A DNA stretch of 64,000 nucleotides. Origin: Desulfonema magnum. GTDB lineage: Bacteria; Desulfobacterota; Desulfobacteria; Desulfobacterales; 4be13. Of the stretch, positions 28,327 through 37,043 are shown piece after piece (within the stretch, counting starts at the first letter, position 1; the number at the start of each line of letters is the position of its first letter). The stretch lies in the NCBI RefSeq assembly GCF_017377395.1, contig NZ_CP061800.1:4113633-4177632 (forward strand), in the 5' to 3' direction. The notes under the pieces are model-generated. The model saw only the letters and a program-made list of their open reading frames with translations, had not been told where the DNA came from and made no database searches. The position numbers and the translations under genes were made by a program.

Positions 28327-29012
28327 AATTCCCCTAATAGTTAACTTAGATTATGCTGAAAAACATCCGCATATGAAGCACATACACTTTTGGTTTTTCC
28401 AAGCATAGGAATTGCAATTTTGAGAAATGCTGCCCTCCGTCGGTCCCTTCTGAGAAATTTCACAACCGAAAAAAAATTTTTGTCCTATGCTGACAGTTTT
28501 TTACAAAAAGAACGTCCGTAAAACCCAAAGTTGAAAGACTGTATAATTCAATGTTCCCAGTTACCTGATAATTTTGGTTTATTATCCGGGCAGATAACAT
28601 AAAACCCGCGTGCAATCAAGAGAATAATATCACCAGAGAATTTATTCAAAACGTTAAGAAACATAGCCAACGCCATTAAAATATTTATAAAATTAAAAGG
28701 AAAGTCGGTCTGTTAGTCATAAAATTCTATGTAACCTTCTGTGTTTAATAAAAATCAGGAGAAAAAAACTTGATAATCCGAATCTGAAAAATAATTCTTG
28801 AATTTTTTGTATCCTTATAATATTAGATATTATCTTCAGCGTCAGAGTTTTTTTGAATGAAAATTGCATTGCTTGTTTTTTAGTGATCTGAGTTATTGTA
28901 AAAGTGATTTTTTTTAATTTTGAAACAAAAACAAAAATCTTGTGAAATAAAATCAGCATCTAATTATGATATAATTTATATACATCCGACGACCATAAAA
29001 AAGGAGAGCAAT
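28327..29012. other. Intergenic region upstream of pgi
   Basis: About 690 bp of AT-rich sequence between divergent genes. A TATAAT hexamer lies at 28970-28975, about 40 bp before the pgi start, but no good -35 box is at the right distance. No gene was recognised. Confidence 0.35.
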
Positions 29013-30635
29013 ATGCCCTGTCAGCCCCTTAGTGATCTTCACATATGGAAAAAGCTGAAGCAACATGCACAGCTTATTGATCAGCCTGAAAAACATTTAA
29101 GAAATCTTATCAGGGAAAAAGGGAGGCTGGAAAAATTTTCTTTAAAAGATGCTGGCATATTTTATGATTTTTCCCGCCAGAGAACAGATGAAAAAACTTT
29201 GGAACTGCTGCTCGAACTTGCTGAAACAAGAAAACTGAAACATCGGTTCAAAGCCATGGTCAGCGGGGAAAAGATCAACAATACAGAAAACAGGGCCGCC
29301 CTTCACACAGCATCGAGAGACTTTTCAAGTCATCCTGTTGTCTCGGATGGCAAAGATGTCATGCCTGAAATCAGAAGGGTGAGAAATGAGATCAGCGCAT
29401 TTGCGGAAGATATTCACTCAGGAAAAATAACCGGATCAACTGGCAAACGATTTAAAGATGCGGTGGTCATCGGCATCGGCGGTTCATATCTTGGCACAGA
29501 ATTTGTCTCCGAGGCGTTATATGCTTTTGCTGATAAAGATATTGAAATTCATTATCTTGCAAATGTTGACATTCATAATTTCGGAAAAATTGTATCCCGC
29601 ACTGACCCTGAAACCACTTTGTGGATTGTTATTTCAAAAAGCTACACCACCGCGGAAACACTGGCAAACACAAAACAGGCTTATGCCTTTATGGAGGAAA
29701 AAGGCATTGATCCTGCAAAGCATGTTGTCACCGTCACCAGCAAGGGAAGTCCCGGAGATGATCCCTCAAACCCTGTGCTTGCCTCTTTTCATATGTTTGA
29801 TTTTATCGGCGGCAGATACAGCGTCACCTCTGCCGTAGGCGGTGTGCCGCTCAGTCTTTTCCTGGGATATGACCGGTTTGAACGCTTTTTAAAAGGCGCG
29901 GAAGAAATGGACAATCATGCCAAAAATGCGCCCGCGAGTAAAAATCTTCCCCTCATTGCCGCCCTTATCAGTATCTGGAACAACAATTTTCTGGGGTATC
30001 CGGCACAGGCCATTATTCCTTATGCAAGTCCGCTTTGCAAACTAGCCCCCCATGTTCAGCAGCTTTACATGGAGAGCAATGGCAAATTCGTTACAAAGGA
30101 CGGAGAGTTTTTGGATGAATCCGCGGGCCTTATTATTTTCGGAGAACCCGGCACAAATGCGCAGCATTCCTTTTTTCAGATGGCGCACCAGGGGCGCCCG
30201 TTTCCCATTGATTTTATCGGCGTGATCAATCCCCAGTACGAACAATTTCAGTCTGAGTCAAAGGGCGTGACAAATCATCAGGAGCTATGGGCAAATCTGA
30301 TTTCACAGCCCATGGCCCTCGCTGTGGGAAAAGAAGATACAAACACGGCCAAAGCTTTTCCTGGGAATCGGCCTTCCTCAACCCTCCTCTTAAATGATTT
30401 GTCACCAGAGAACATTGGCCGTGTGCTTGCTTTTTATGAAGCAAGAACAGTCTTTGAAGCCTTTGTATGGGACATCAACCCCTTTGATCAGTTTGGCGTG
30501 GAACTTGGCAAGACACTTGCTTCCGATATCAGAAAAGAGATGGCAGTAAAAAATAATAACAAAGAACATCATTTTGATGAGATGAATCCGATTGCCAGAT
30601 TTTATGCGGATACGCTGTTTTCAGGCAGCTTTTAA
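29013..30635 (+). CDS. pgi: Glucose-6-phosphate isomerase
   Basis: 540 residues from the ATG at 29013, chosen for AAAAAGGAGAG just upstream; an in-frame ATG at 28920 would add 31 AT-rich residues and is unlikely. Signature segments are VVIGIGGSYLGTEF, VISKSYTTAETLAN, GGRYSVTSAVGG and QHSFFQMAHQG, which form the sugar-phosphate site and carry the catalytic residues. It interconverts glucose-6-phosphate and fructose-6-phosphate in glycolysis and gluconeogenesis. It stands as a single gene, 62 bp before the ComEA-like gene. Confidence 0.96.
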   Translation: MPCQPLSDLHIWKKLKQHAQLIDQPEKHLRNLIREKGRLEKFSLKDAGIFYDFSRQRTDEKTLELLLELAETRKLKHRFKAMVSGEKINNTENRAALHTASRDFSSHPVVSDGKDVMPEIRRVRNEISAFAEDIHSGKITGSTGKRFKDAVVIGIGGSYLGTEFVSEALYAFADKDIEIHYLANVDIHNFGKIVSRTDPETTLWIVISKSYTTAETLANTKQAYAFMEEKGIDPAKHVVTVTSKGSPGDDPSNPVLASFHMFDFIGGRYSVTSAVGGVPLSLFLGYDRFERFLKGAEEMDNHAKNAPASKNLPLIAALISIWNNNFLGYPAQAIIPYASPLCKLAPHVQQLYMESNGKFVTKDGEFLDESAGLIIFGEPGTNAQHSFFQMAHQGRPFPIDFIGVINPQYEQFQSESKGVTNHQELWANLISQPMALAVGKEDTNTAKAFPGNRPSSTLLLNDLSPENIGRVLAFYEARTVFEAFVWDINPFDQFGVELGKTLASDIRKEMAVKNNNKEHHFDEMNPIARFYADTLFSGSF

Positions 30636-30697
30636 TATATGAATGAAGTCGGTGAAGTTCTTAACCATTTTTTAACCAACCTTAAAGGAGGATTAAA

Positions 30698-31540
30698 ATG
30701 AAACTGGTAAAGGGATTTTTCGCACTGATCACCATTATGGTTGTTATGAGTATGGCCGGAACGCCATGGGCCGGGGACATGGAACAGATTGATATCAACA
30801 AAGCTTCTGCAAAAGAGCTGACCCAGTTCCAGAAAGCAGGCCCGTCCATTGCCCAGAGAATTGTGGATTATCGGCAGGAAAAAGGAGCTTTTAAAAATCC
30901 TGAAGATATCACAAAGGTCAGGGGGATTGGTTCCAAATTTTTTGAGTTAAACAAAGATCGGATTGTCGCTGGACAATCCAAAGAGACCCCTGCTGAAATT
31001 AAAAAGGCAGTTCAAATCAAGAAAAAAGCTGTCGAGATTAAAAAGGAAGCAGTCGAAGCCAGGCAGGAAGCAGTTGAGATTAAAAAAGAAGCGGCTGAAA
31101 TTAAGAAGGATGCAACCGAAGTTAAGGATAAGACATCTGAAATTAAACTTGGAAAAATTGATATCAACAATGCGTCTGCCGAAAAACTGACTCAGTTGCA
31201 CAGGATAGGTCCCGCAATTGCTAAAAAAATAGTTGAATACCGGCAAAGCAACGGACCGTTCAGAACGCCCGGGGATATTGTAAAAGTAAGCGGCATTGGT
31301 CCCAAAACATTTGAATTAAACAAAGACCGGATTGTCACTGGACAGATAGAAGCCATAACTTCTTCGGTAAAAAAAGTTTCTGAAATAAAGACGGTATCCG
31401 AAGTCAGTAAAATATCTGAGGTAAAGACGGTATCCGAAACCGAGGGAGAATCCAAAGCCGAAAAGATATCCGCCGAAAAGCAAATTGAAGAAAAAAAACA
31501 GGGTAAGAGTGAGCATAAGGGTCAGCACAAGAAAAACTAA
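30698..31540 (+). CDS. Secreted tandem ComEA-like helix-hairpin-helix protein
   Basis: 280 residues. A signal peptide (FFALITIMVVMSMAG...WAG) is followed by HhH domain 1 (IDINKASAKELTQFQKAGPSIA, residues ~30-90), a linker built of seven-residue repeats (AVEIKKE, AVEARQE, AVEIKKE, AAEIKKD), HhH domain 2 (IDINNASAEKLTQLHRIGPAIA, ~150-210) and a Lys/Glu-rich tail. ComEA binds double-stranded DNA in the periplasm during natural uptake; most have one HhH unit. The tandem, coil-linked form is unusual. The presence of dprA at 21.6 kb fits a DNA-uptake role, but the two HhH units could serve another DNA function. GGAGG precedes the ATG. Confidence 0.8.
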   Translation: MKLVKGFFALITIMVVMSMAGTPWAGDMEQIDINKASAKELTQFQKAGPSIAQRIVDYRQEKGAFKNPEDITKVRGIGSKFFELNKDRIVAGQSKETPAEIKKAVQIKKKAVEIKKEAVEARQEAVEIKKEAAEIKKDATEVKDKTSEIKLGKIDINNASAEKLTQLHRIGPAIAKKIVEYRQSNGPFRTPGDIVKVSGIGPKTFELNKDRIVTGQIEAITSSVKKVSEIKTVSEVSKISEVKTVSETEGESKAEKISAEKQIEEKKQGKSEHKGQHKKN

Positions 31541-31736
31541 AAAAATTTGTCAGTGGATTTATAAAAACAAATCCGTCGGAGGAGTGCCAAACTTACAGTT
31601 TGGCATTCTTTCCAAGCTGTGTACAGGACAAAAAGTTGCGGTGCGGGAAGAAACCCGGCTTTTTTCTCCGAATGAGGCACCTTCCGCCCTCGGAAAAAGC
31701 CGGGTTTCTTTGCTGAGTTTGGCAGTTATTCTAAGC
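31541..31736. repeat. TGTGTACAGG-family element, copy 2 (right end replaced)
   Basis: GAGTGCCAAACTTACAGTTTGG at 31582-31604 is shared with 50798-50863. From 31618 the left end TGTGTACAGGACAAAAA and the GAAACCCGG hairpin core of the family are present, but the right terminal repeat is missing and copy 3 starts at once. Confidence 0.7.
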
Positions 31737-31862
31737 TGTGTACAGGATAAAAATTGCGGCGCAGGAAGAAACCCGGCTTTTTTCTCCGAATGAGACATCT
31801 TTCCCCGTTGGAAAAAGCCGGGTTTCTTTGCTTTGCTGCTCATCTTTTTTGTCCTGTACGCG
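31737..31862. repeat. TGTGTACAGG-family MITE-like element, copy 3
   Basis: Same order of blocks as copy 1: TGTGTACAGG end, GCGGCGCAGGAAGAAACCCGG, CCGGGTTTCTTTGCT, and TTTTTTGTCCTGTACGCG at the right end. Confidence 0.8.
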
Positions 31863-31901
31863 GAGATCCATGTAACACTATACTTTAAAAGAAAAAAACA
31901 A

Positions 31902-33206
31902 ATGCAGGAAATACAATTTAATCAGGGATTGCTGAATTTTTTAAAGCAATCTCCCACGCCGTTTCATGCGGTCACACAAATTTCAAACATACTGGAGAAG
32001 GCTGGATTTATCCGCCTGTCCGAATCTGATGCCTGGAACTTGCAAAAAAGGCATCGCTATTTCGTCACCCGAAACGATTCATCTGTTATTGCTTTTACAT
32101 TGGGGTCATCGAATTTACCCGAGACAGGTATTCGCATGGCAGGTGCCCACACAGACAGCCCCTGCCTCAGAGTCAAGCCTCAACCGGAAATCGTCAACAA
32201 AACCTATTTGCAATTAGGCGTCGAAGTCTATGGCGGCGCATTGCTCAACCCCTGGTTTGACCGTGATCTGTCCCTGGCAGGGCGGGTGAGTTATTTATCC
32301 AAAGACAAGACTCTCAAAAACGCCATGATTGACTTTGAAGGTCCCATCGCAGTCATTCCGAGTCTGGCAATACATTTCGACAGAGAAGCTAACAAAAAAC
32401 GGACCATTAACGAACAGACTGATCTTCCTCCGATTTTATTGCAGGTTTCCGATCAGGAAAAACCCAATTTCAGGGAAATCGTATTACAGCAATTAAGAAA
32501 ACAATATCCGAATATTGACGCAGAATCCGTGCTGGAATATGAACTCAGCTTTTACGATACACAACCCCCGGGTTATGTGGGAATAAACCAGGACTTCATC
32601 GCCAGCGCCCGCCTGGATAATCTGCTGAGTTGCTACACGGGCCTGATGAGCCTGACACAAGCGGATAAAAATGCCTCGTGCCTTTTGGTTTGCAATGATC
32701 ACGAAGAAGTTGGCAGTGTTTCAACATCCGGTGCCCAGGGGCCATTTTTAGAATCCGTGCTGAAACGCGTGTGCCCTTCCCCGGAAGACCTGGGCAGAAC
32801 CATTGACCGCTCTGTGATGGTTTCAGCGGACAACGCTCACGGGGTGCATCCCAATTATGCCAATAAATTTGACGACAATCACGGCCCTATTTTAAATCAG
32901 GGACCTGTCATCAAAATCAATGCCAAACAACGCTATGCGTCCGACAGTCATACAGCAGGGCTATTCCGCTATCTTTGCCAAAAAACTCAGGTTCCGGTAC
33001 AGACCTTTGTCATGCGGAGCGACATGGCCTGTGGAAGCACCATTGGCCCTATAACGGCCGCTAAAATCGGGATAAAGACTGTGGATGTGGGCGTACCCAC
33101 ATTTGCCATGCACTCTGTCCGTGAACTGGCAGGCGCAAAAGACGGATTTTATCTGTATAAAGTCTTAAAGCTTTTTCTGAGTTCGGAAACAACAAATTCC
33201 AAATGA
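31902..33206 (+). CDS. apeB: M18 family aminopeptidase
   Basis: 434 residues from the ATG at 31902; the longer reading to 31833 runs into repeat DNA. The N-terminus (FLKQSPTPFHAVTQISNILEKAGF) and metal ligands (GAHTDSPCLRVKP, ARLDNLLS, NDHEEVGS, ADNAHGVHPNY, MRSDMACGSTIGP) are those of aspartyl aminopeptidases, dodecameric cytosolic zinc enzymes that remove N-terminal Asp or Glu. A second M18 enzyme of a different subgroup lies at 49.2 kb. No good Shine-Dalgarno precedes this start. Confidence 0.92.
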   Translation: MQEIQFNQGLLNFLKQSPTPFHAVTQISNILEKAGFIRLSESDAWNLQKRHRYFVTRNDSSVIAFTLGSSNLPETGIRMAGAHTDSPCLRVKPQPEIVNKTYLQLGVEVYGGALLNPWFDRDLSLAGRVSYLSKDKTLKNAMIDFEGPIAVIPSLAIHFDREANKKRTINEQTDLPPILLQVSDQEKPNFREIVLQQLRKQYPNIDAESVLEYELSFYDTQPPGYVGINQDFIASARLDNLLSCYTGLMSLTQADKNASCLLVCNDHEEVGSVSTSGAQGPFLESVLKRVCPSPEDLGRTIDRSVMVSADNAHGVHPNYANKFDDNHGPILNQGPVIKINAKQRYASDSHTAGLFRYLCQKTQVPVQTFVMRSDMACGSTIGPITAAKIGIKTVDVGVPTFAMHSVRELAGAKDGFYLYKVLKLFLSSETTNSK

Positions 33207-33254
33207 CAAATAACAATTTGATCTTGTTGCTCTCGTTCCCACGCTTTTGTTGCT

Positions 33255-33370
33255 CTCGTTCCCACGCTTTGCGTGGGAATGCAGAAGGGACGCTTCGCGT
33301 CCCGGAATCTGTCTGCCGCACACGACGCAAAGCGTCTGGAAGGCATTCCCACGCAAAGCGTGGGAACGAG
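33255..33370. repeat. CTCGTTCCCACGCTTTGCGT palindromic element
   Basis: CTCGTTCCCACGCTTTGCGT at the left is mirrored by ACGCAAAGCGTGGGAACGAG at the right, with inner GGGACGCTTCGCGTCCC and GACGCAAAGCGTC hairpins. A further partial copy lies at 33230-33247. Confidence 0.85.
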
Positions 33371-33426
33371 GAAATTTGCCGTTCGCCCTCTGCTTTCCGA
33401 CAGGACAAACACGAATTTCAGAATTA

Positions 33427-33514
33427 AAATACTTAACACCTAACACCTAACACTTAACACTTAACACTTAACACCTAACACTTAACACTTAACACCTAAC
33501 ACCTAACACCCAAA
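33427..33514. repeat. Heptanucleotide array (TAACACC/TAACACT)n
   Basis: Twelve or so consecutive TAACACC or TAACACT units directly before the gspE start, in one orientation only. Confidence 0.92.
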
Positions 33515-33520
33515 AAAAAA

Positions 33521-35038
33521 ATGCCCTCAGTAACTTATCAGGATTACCCCAAAGAACCCGTAGTTTTGGACAACCTCTCCAAAAAATTCATGAAACAATC
33601 AAAATTTGTTCCTCTGGAATTAGAAAATAATACCCTCCGAATCGCCATATCCGAACCCGAGGACGTTTATACTATTGACGCCTTAAAATTCGCATACAGT
33701 CTCAATATCGAGGCATACAAAGGCAAGACAGAAGATATCATCGAAGCCATTGAAAGGCTATACGGAGCCGGAAGTCAGTCCATTGAAACCATCATAGAGG
33801 AAGCAGGCAAGGATATTTATGAAATAGCGGCTGAAGGAGAAACAGATGCGGATCATCTGCGAGACCTTGCCTCGGAGGCACCCATTATTCGCCTGGTCAA
33901 CCGGCTGATTCTCAATGCCGTGGATCAGACCGCCAGTGATATTCATTTTGAGCCGTTTGAAAATGAATTCAAGGTGAGATACCGCATTGACGGAGTATTG
34001 CATGATGCGGAATCTCCGCCGGCCCGTCTTCAGGCCGCGGTCATTTCCAGAGTCAAGATCATGTCCAAACTGGATATTGCGGAACGGCGTCTTCCCCAGG
34101 ACGGCAGAATCAAGCTCAGGATAGGAGACCGGGAGATTGACTTCCGGGTGTCCACTGTTCCCACACTTTTTGGCGAAAGCCTTGTCATGCGGATATTGGA
34201 CAGAGAGACGCTTATTCTCGATTTTGAGAAATTAGGCTTTTCCCACGATGTTCTTTCCCAGTATGCGGAACTGACGTCACAGCCTTACGGAATGATACTC
34301 GTCACCGGTCCCACAGGAAGCGGAAAAACATCAACACTCTATACCACCCTTGCCAAAATTAATTCTTCTCAGAATAAGATTATCACCCTGGAAGACCCTG
34401 TGGAATATCAGATGCGGGGGATCAACCAAATTCAGGTCAATTCCAAGATCGGCCTGACATTTGCCAATGGGTTACGCTCCATTGTCCGCCAGGACCCTGA
34501 CATTATACTGGTGGGAGAAATCCGAGACCGGGAAACAGCCGAGATTGCCATACAATCCGCTCTGACCGGACATCTGCTTTTCAGCACGTTGCACACCAAT
34601 GACGCGACCGGTGCCATCACACGCCTTCTCGACATGGGCGTGGAGAATTTTCTTTTAAGCTCCACATTGCTGGGAATTCTCGCACAGCGACTTGTCCGGG
34701 TGATCTGCCCCCGTTGCAAAACAGAGATCAGACCGGATGAGAAGCTTTTAAGATCAATGAAATTAGGCCCCGGAGAAGTATCCAAAATCCGATTCTTCAG
34801 CGGCGAGGGGTGTGAGGAATGCAGATATACCGGTTTCAAAGGAAGAACAGCCATTTTTGAATATCTTTCCATAGATGAGGATATTCGGAGAGAAATCATT
34901 GAACACTCAACCGCTGAAAAAATCAAAAAAACAGCTCTTAAAAAAGGAATGATGACGCTGAGACAGGATGGGTGGCGAAAAGTTAAGGAAGGCGTTACCA
35001 CAATCCCGGAAGTGCTGAGAGTTACGCTTGAGATTTAG
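33521..35038 (+). CDS. gspE: Type II secretion ATPase GspE
   Basis: 505 residues. An N-terminal GspE-N domain is followed by the ATPase core: Walker A GPTGSGKTS (from G263), the Asp and His boxes, Walker B DPDIILVGEIRD, and the C4 zinc motif CPRCK...CEECRYTGFKGR near 397-440. It powers pseudopilus assembly at the inner membrane. The other gsp genes are not adjacent. It lacks a clear ribosome site because the heptad array runs up to the ATG. The closest downstream gene is the giant LamG protein, which could be an export client (speculative). Confidence 0.93.
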   Translation: MPSVTYQDYPKEPVVLDNLSKKFMKQSKFVPLELENNTLRIAISEPEDVYTIDALKFAYSLNIEAYKGKTEDIIEAIERLYGAGSQSIETIIEEAGKDIYEIAAEGETDADHLRDLASEAPIIRLVNRLILNAVDQTASDIHFEPFENEFKVRYRIDGVLHDAESPPARLQAAVISRVKIMSKLDIAERRLPQDGRIKLRIGDREIDFRVSTVPTLFGESLVMRILDRETLILDFEKLGFSHDVLSQYAELTSQPYGMILVTGPTGSGKTSTLYTTLAKINSSQNKIITLEDPVEYQMRGINQIQVNSKIGLTFANGLRSIVRQDPDIILVGEIRDRETAEIAIQSALTGHLLFSTLHTNDATGAITRLLDMGVENFLLSSTLLGILAQRLVRVICPRCKTEIRPDEKLLRSMKLGPGEVSKIRFFSGEGCEECRYTGFKGRTAIFEYLSIDEDIRREIIEHSTAEKIKKTALKKGMMTLRQDGWRKVKEGVTTIPEVLRVTLEI

Positions 35039-35354
35039 ACTTTTTTCTCATTCTCATTCTTACGCCTCACTCCGTGAAGTCGTTGCTATTGCCCTAATAA
35101 TAATTTGAAATGATTATAAAAGTATGTTTAAATTTGGCTTTTAAAAAGGACTTTTCGGTAATGTTGAAGTCTTTTGATATAAAAAAGTAAAATGTTATCG
35201 TTTTTTTGAGCTTGTTGGCATTTCAGGGATTGTCAGAGATTGACCATTCTCTCGGAACAGCAAAAATGAAGAATAGATCAAAATGAAAATTCCAAGTTTC
35301 AGGTTTTACAAATTTCTTATTTGATCATATCAAAATTAAAGAAAGGGAACAATT
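35039..35354. other. Spacer between gspE and the LamG gene
   Basis: AT-rich, without a recognised gene or repeat; it probably holds the promoter of the LamG gene, whose ATG is preceded by AAAGAAAGGGAAC. Confidence 0.35.
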
Positions 35355-37043
35355 ATGGGAAGCATCACTGTTTTGGATCTTGACGGAGCCGATGATTATA
35401 TCGAGGTTCCTTACGAGGTATTGCTGAACCCGTCTCAGTTCACTGTGGAGGCATGGGTCAAAGTCGAAGGCGGAAGCGGAGGATGGCGTTCGCTTGTGAC
35501 TTCTCGTGACATATCTCCCACAAGGGGATATATAATTTATGCCAGTCCGTCAAACAACTGGCAATTCTGGGTGGGCTGCGGTCCCTCGTCATGGCAGAGC
35601 GTCATAGGTCCTGCTGTGACATCAGACTGGACCCATCTGGCAGGTGTCTGCGACGGTTCACAGATAATTTTTTATGTGAACGGACAGCACGTTGGATCAA
35701 AAAGTGTTTCAATGGAACCGAACACGGCCAGACCCCTGCGTATCGGATCTGGCAATACGGAAACAAGTCCGGCATACTTTTTTAATGGTAAAATCGGTGA
35801 AGTTCGTGTCTGGAACAGCGCCCGCAGCCAAGCCCAGATACAGGCAGCCATGAACAGCCGGATAAATGGAAAGGAAGAGGGTCTCGCAGGCTGCTGGAGA
35901 CTGGATGAGGGGCAGGGGAACATCGCCAATGACCTGACCGCCAATGCCAATCATGCTGCTGTCAAAGGCGGTGCCATATGGAAAGTTGTCAGTGATCTCC
36001 AACTGGAGCAGGCACCTTCACCCATAATGGTCATAAAGCTCGACGGAACAGACGACTATGTAAAAGCAGAAGGGTTCCAATGGCCCGAGGGCGGACCCGT
36101 GACGATCGAGTTCTGGAACAAAACCGGGGCCGCCGATCTCAAATATTCCAGTGCCTTCAGTGTCGGCAACCAGGACAATCCGAATCGCTTTCAGGCCCAT
36201 GCACCCTGGGACAACCGCATTCTCTACTGGGATTACGGGCATTGCGGGGGAACCGGAAGGGTGTCCGTGGACTACTCTCCCCACCTGGACAAATGGACCC
36301 ATGTGGCCCTGGTGTCCGAGGGAAACGGCGGGAGCTTCATGGGGATATACCTCGACGGGGAGCTGGTCGCATCGAGCCAGAACTCGGACGGGCCGGACAT
36401 TCCGCTTTCAGGACTCTGGATCGGATGCTGGACGAACAAATTCCATAAAGGCGGCATGGCCGAATTTCGTATTTGGAACAGGGTCCTTGCCCAGTCGGAA
36501 ATTCAGGCGAACATGAGCCTCCCTCTGATAGGAAACGAGCTGAATCTTGCGGGCTACTGGCCCCTCCGCGATGGCTCGGGCATGGACTTCGGCCCAGGTG
36601 CCAGCAACGGTCAGATTTCCGGAAATCCCGGAACCGTGCCGTTTGACAAGGTTCGGGCTCTGACCGAGGAGGTGCCGGCTCTGACGGCGCTGAAGCTCGA
36701 CGGGCAGGACGATTATGTGGATCTGGGAGGAATTGACTTTGCCCGGGGGATTACACTGTCGAGGCATGGTTTGCCACCGCCGGCAGTTACGAGGATGTTC
36801 TCGCTGGCACGGTCGCCGGCACCCACGGCGTCCTTCTCGAAATCAACAAGGCCGGGCAGGTGCGCTATCTTCACCGCTCACCCCCGGGAACCAACAACAT
36901 CGAGATCCGTTCCGAAACCGCCTTCAATGACGGGGAGTGGCACCATGCGGCATGTGTCAGAAGCGGCGCGGACATATTCCTCTATGTTGACGGCGAGCCC
37001 GCAGGCCGGAACTCGGGCGCGAAGGACTTTGACAAGGCAATAG
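35355..37043 (+). CDS. Giant LamG-repeat protein, 5' portion (frameshifted at 36745)
   Basis: The first 465 codons belong to a giant protein that continues in another frame; what follows to 37043 is out of frame. Two LamG (concanavalin-A-like lectin) domains are complete: LamG1 (~1-212, LDLDGADDYIEVPYE... to WRLDEGQG) and LamG2 (~221-430, KLDGTDDYVKAEGFQW... to YWPLRDGSG). LamG3 then starts (KLDGQDDYVDLGGIDFARG). At GCCC-GGGGG (five G, 36745-36749) the frame is lost; sister repeats with six G read on as DYT. There is no signal peptide. LamG domains usually bind glycans or peptides. With both frameshifts restored the gene spans 35355-43698 and encodes about 2781 residues. Confidence 0.85.
   Translation: MGSITVLDLDGADDYIEVPYEVLLNPSQFTVEAWVKVEGGSGGWRSLVTSRDISPTRGYIIYASPSNNWQFWVGCGPSSWQSVIGPAVTSDWTHLAGVCDGSQIIFYVNGQHVGSKSVSMEPNTARPLRIGSGNTETSPAYFFNGKIGEVRVWNSARSQAQIQAAMNSRINGKEEGLAGCWRLDEGQGNIANDLTANANHAAVKGGAIWKVVSDLQLEQAPSPIMVIKLDGTDDYVKAEGFQWPEGGPVTIEFWNKTGAADLKYSSAFSVGNQDNPNRFQAHAPWDNRILYWDYGHCGGTGRVSVDYSPHLDKWTHVALVSEGNGGSFMGIYLDGELVASSQNSDGPDIPLSGLWIGCWTNKFHKGGMAEFRIWNRVLAQSEIQANMSLPLIGNELNLAGYWPLRDGSGMDFGPGASNGQISGNPGTVPFDKVRALTEEVPALTALKLDGQDDYVDLGGIDFARGITLSRHGLPPPAVTRMFSLARSPAPTASFSKSTRPGRCAIFTAHPREPTTSRSVPKPPSMTGSGTMRHVSEAARTYSSMLTASPQAGTRARRTLTRQ

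Noticed and set aside
31559..31843. Minus-strand frame rich in KPGFF and RLF peptides
   Set aside because: Same peptides appear in every GAAACCCGG palindrome copy on both strands; repeat DNA, not a gene.
33427..33514. Period-7 array as a CRISPR
   Set aside because: The repeat is 7 bp with no spacers; CRISPR repeats are about 23-47 bp with unique spacers.
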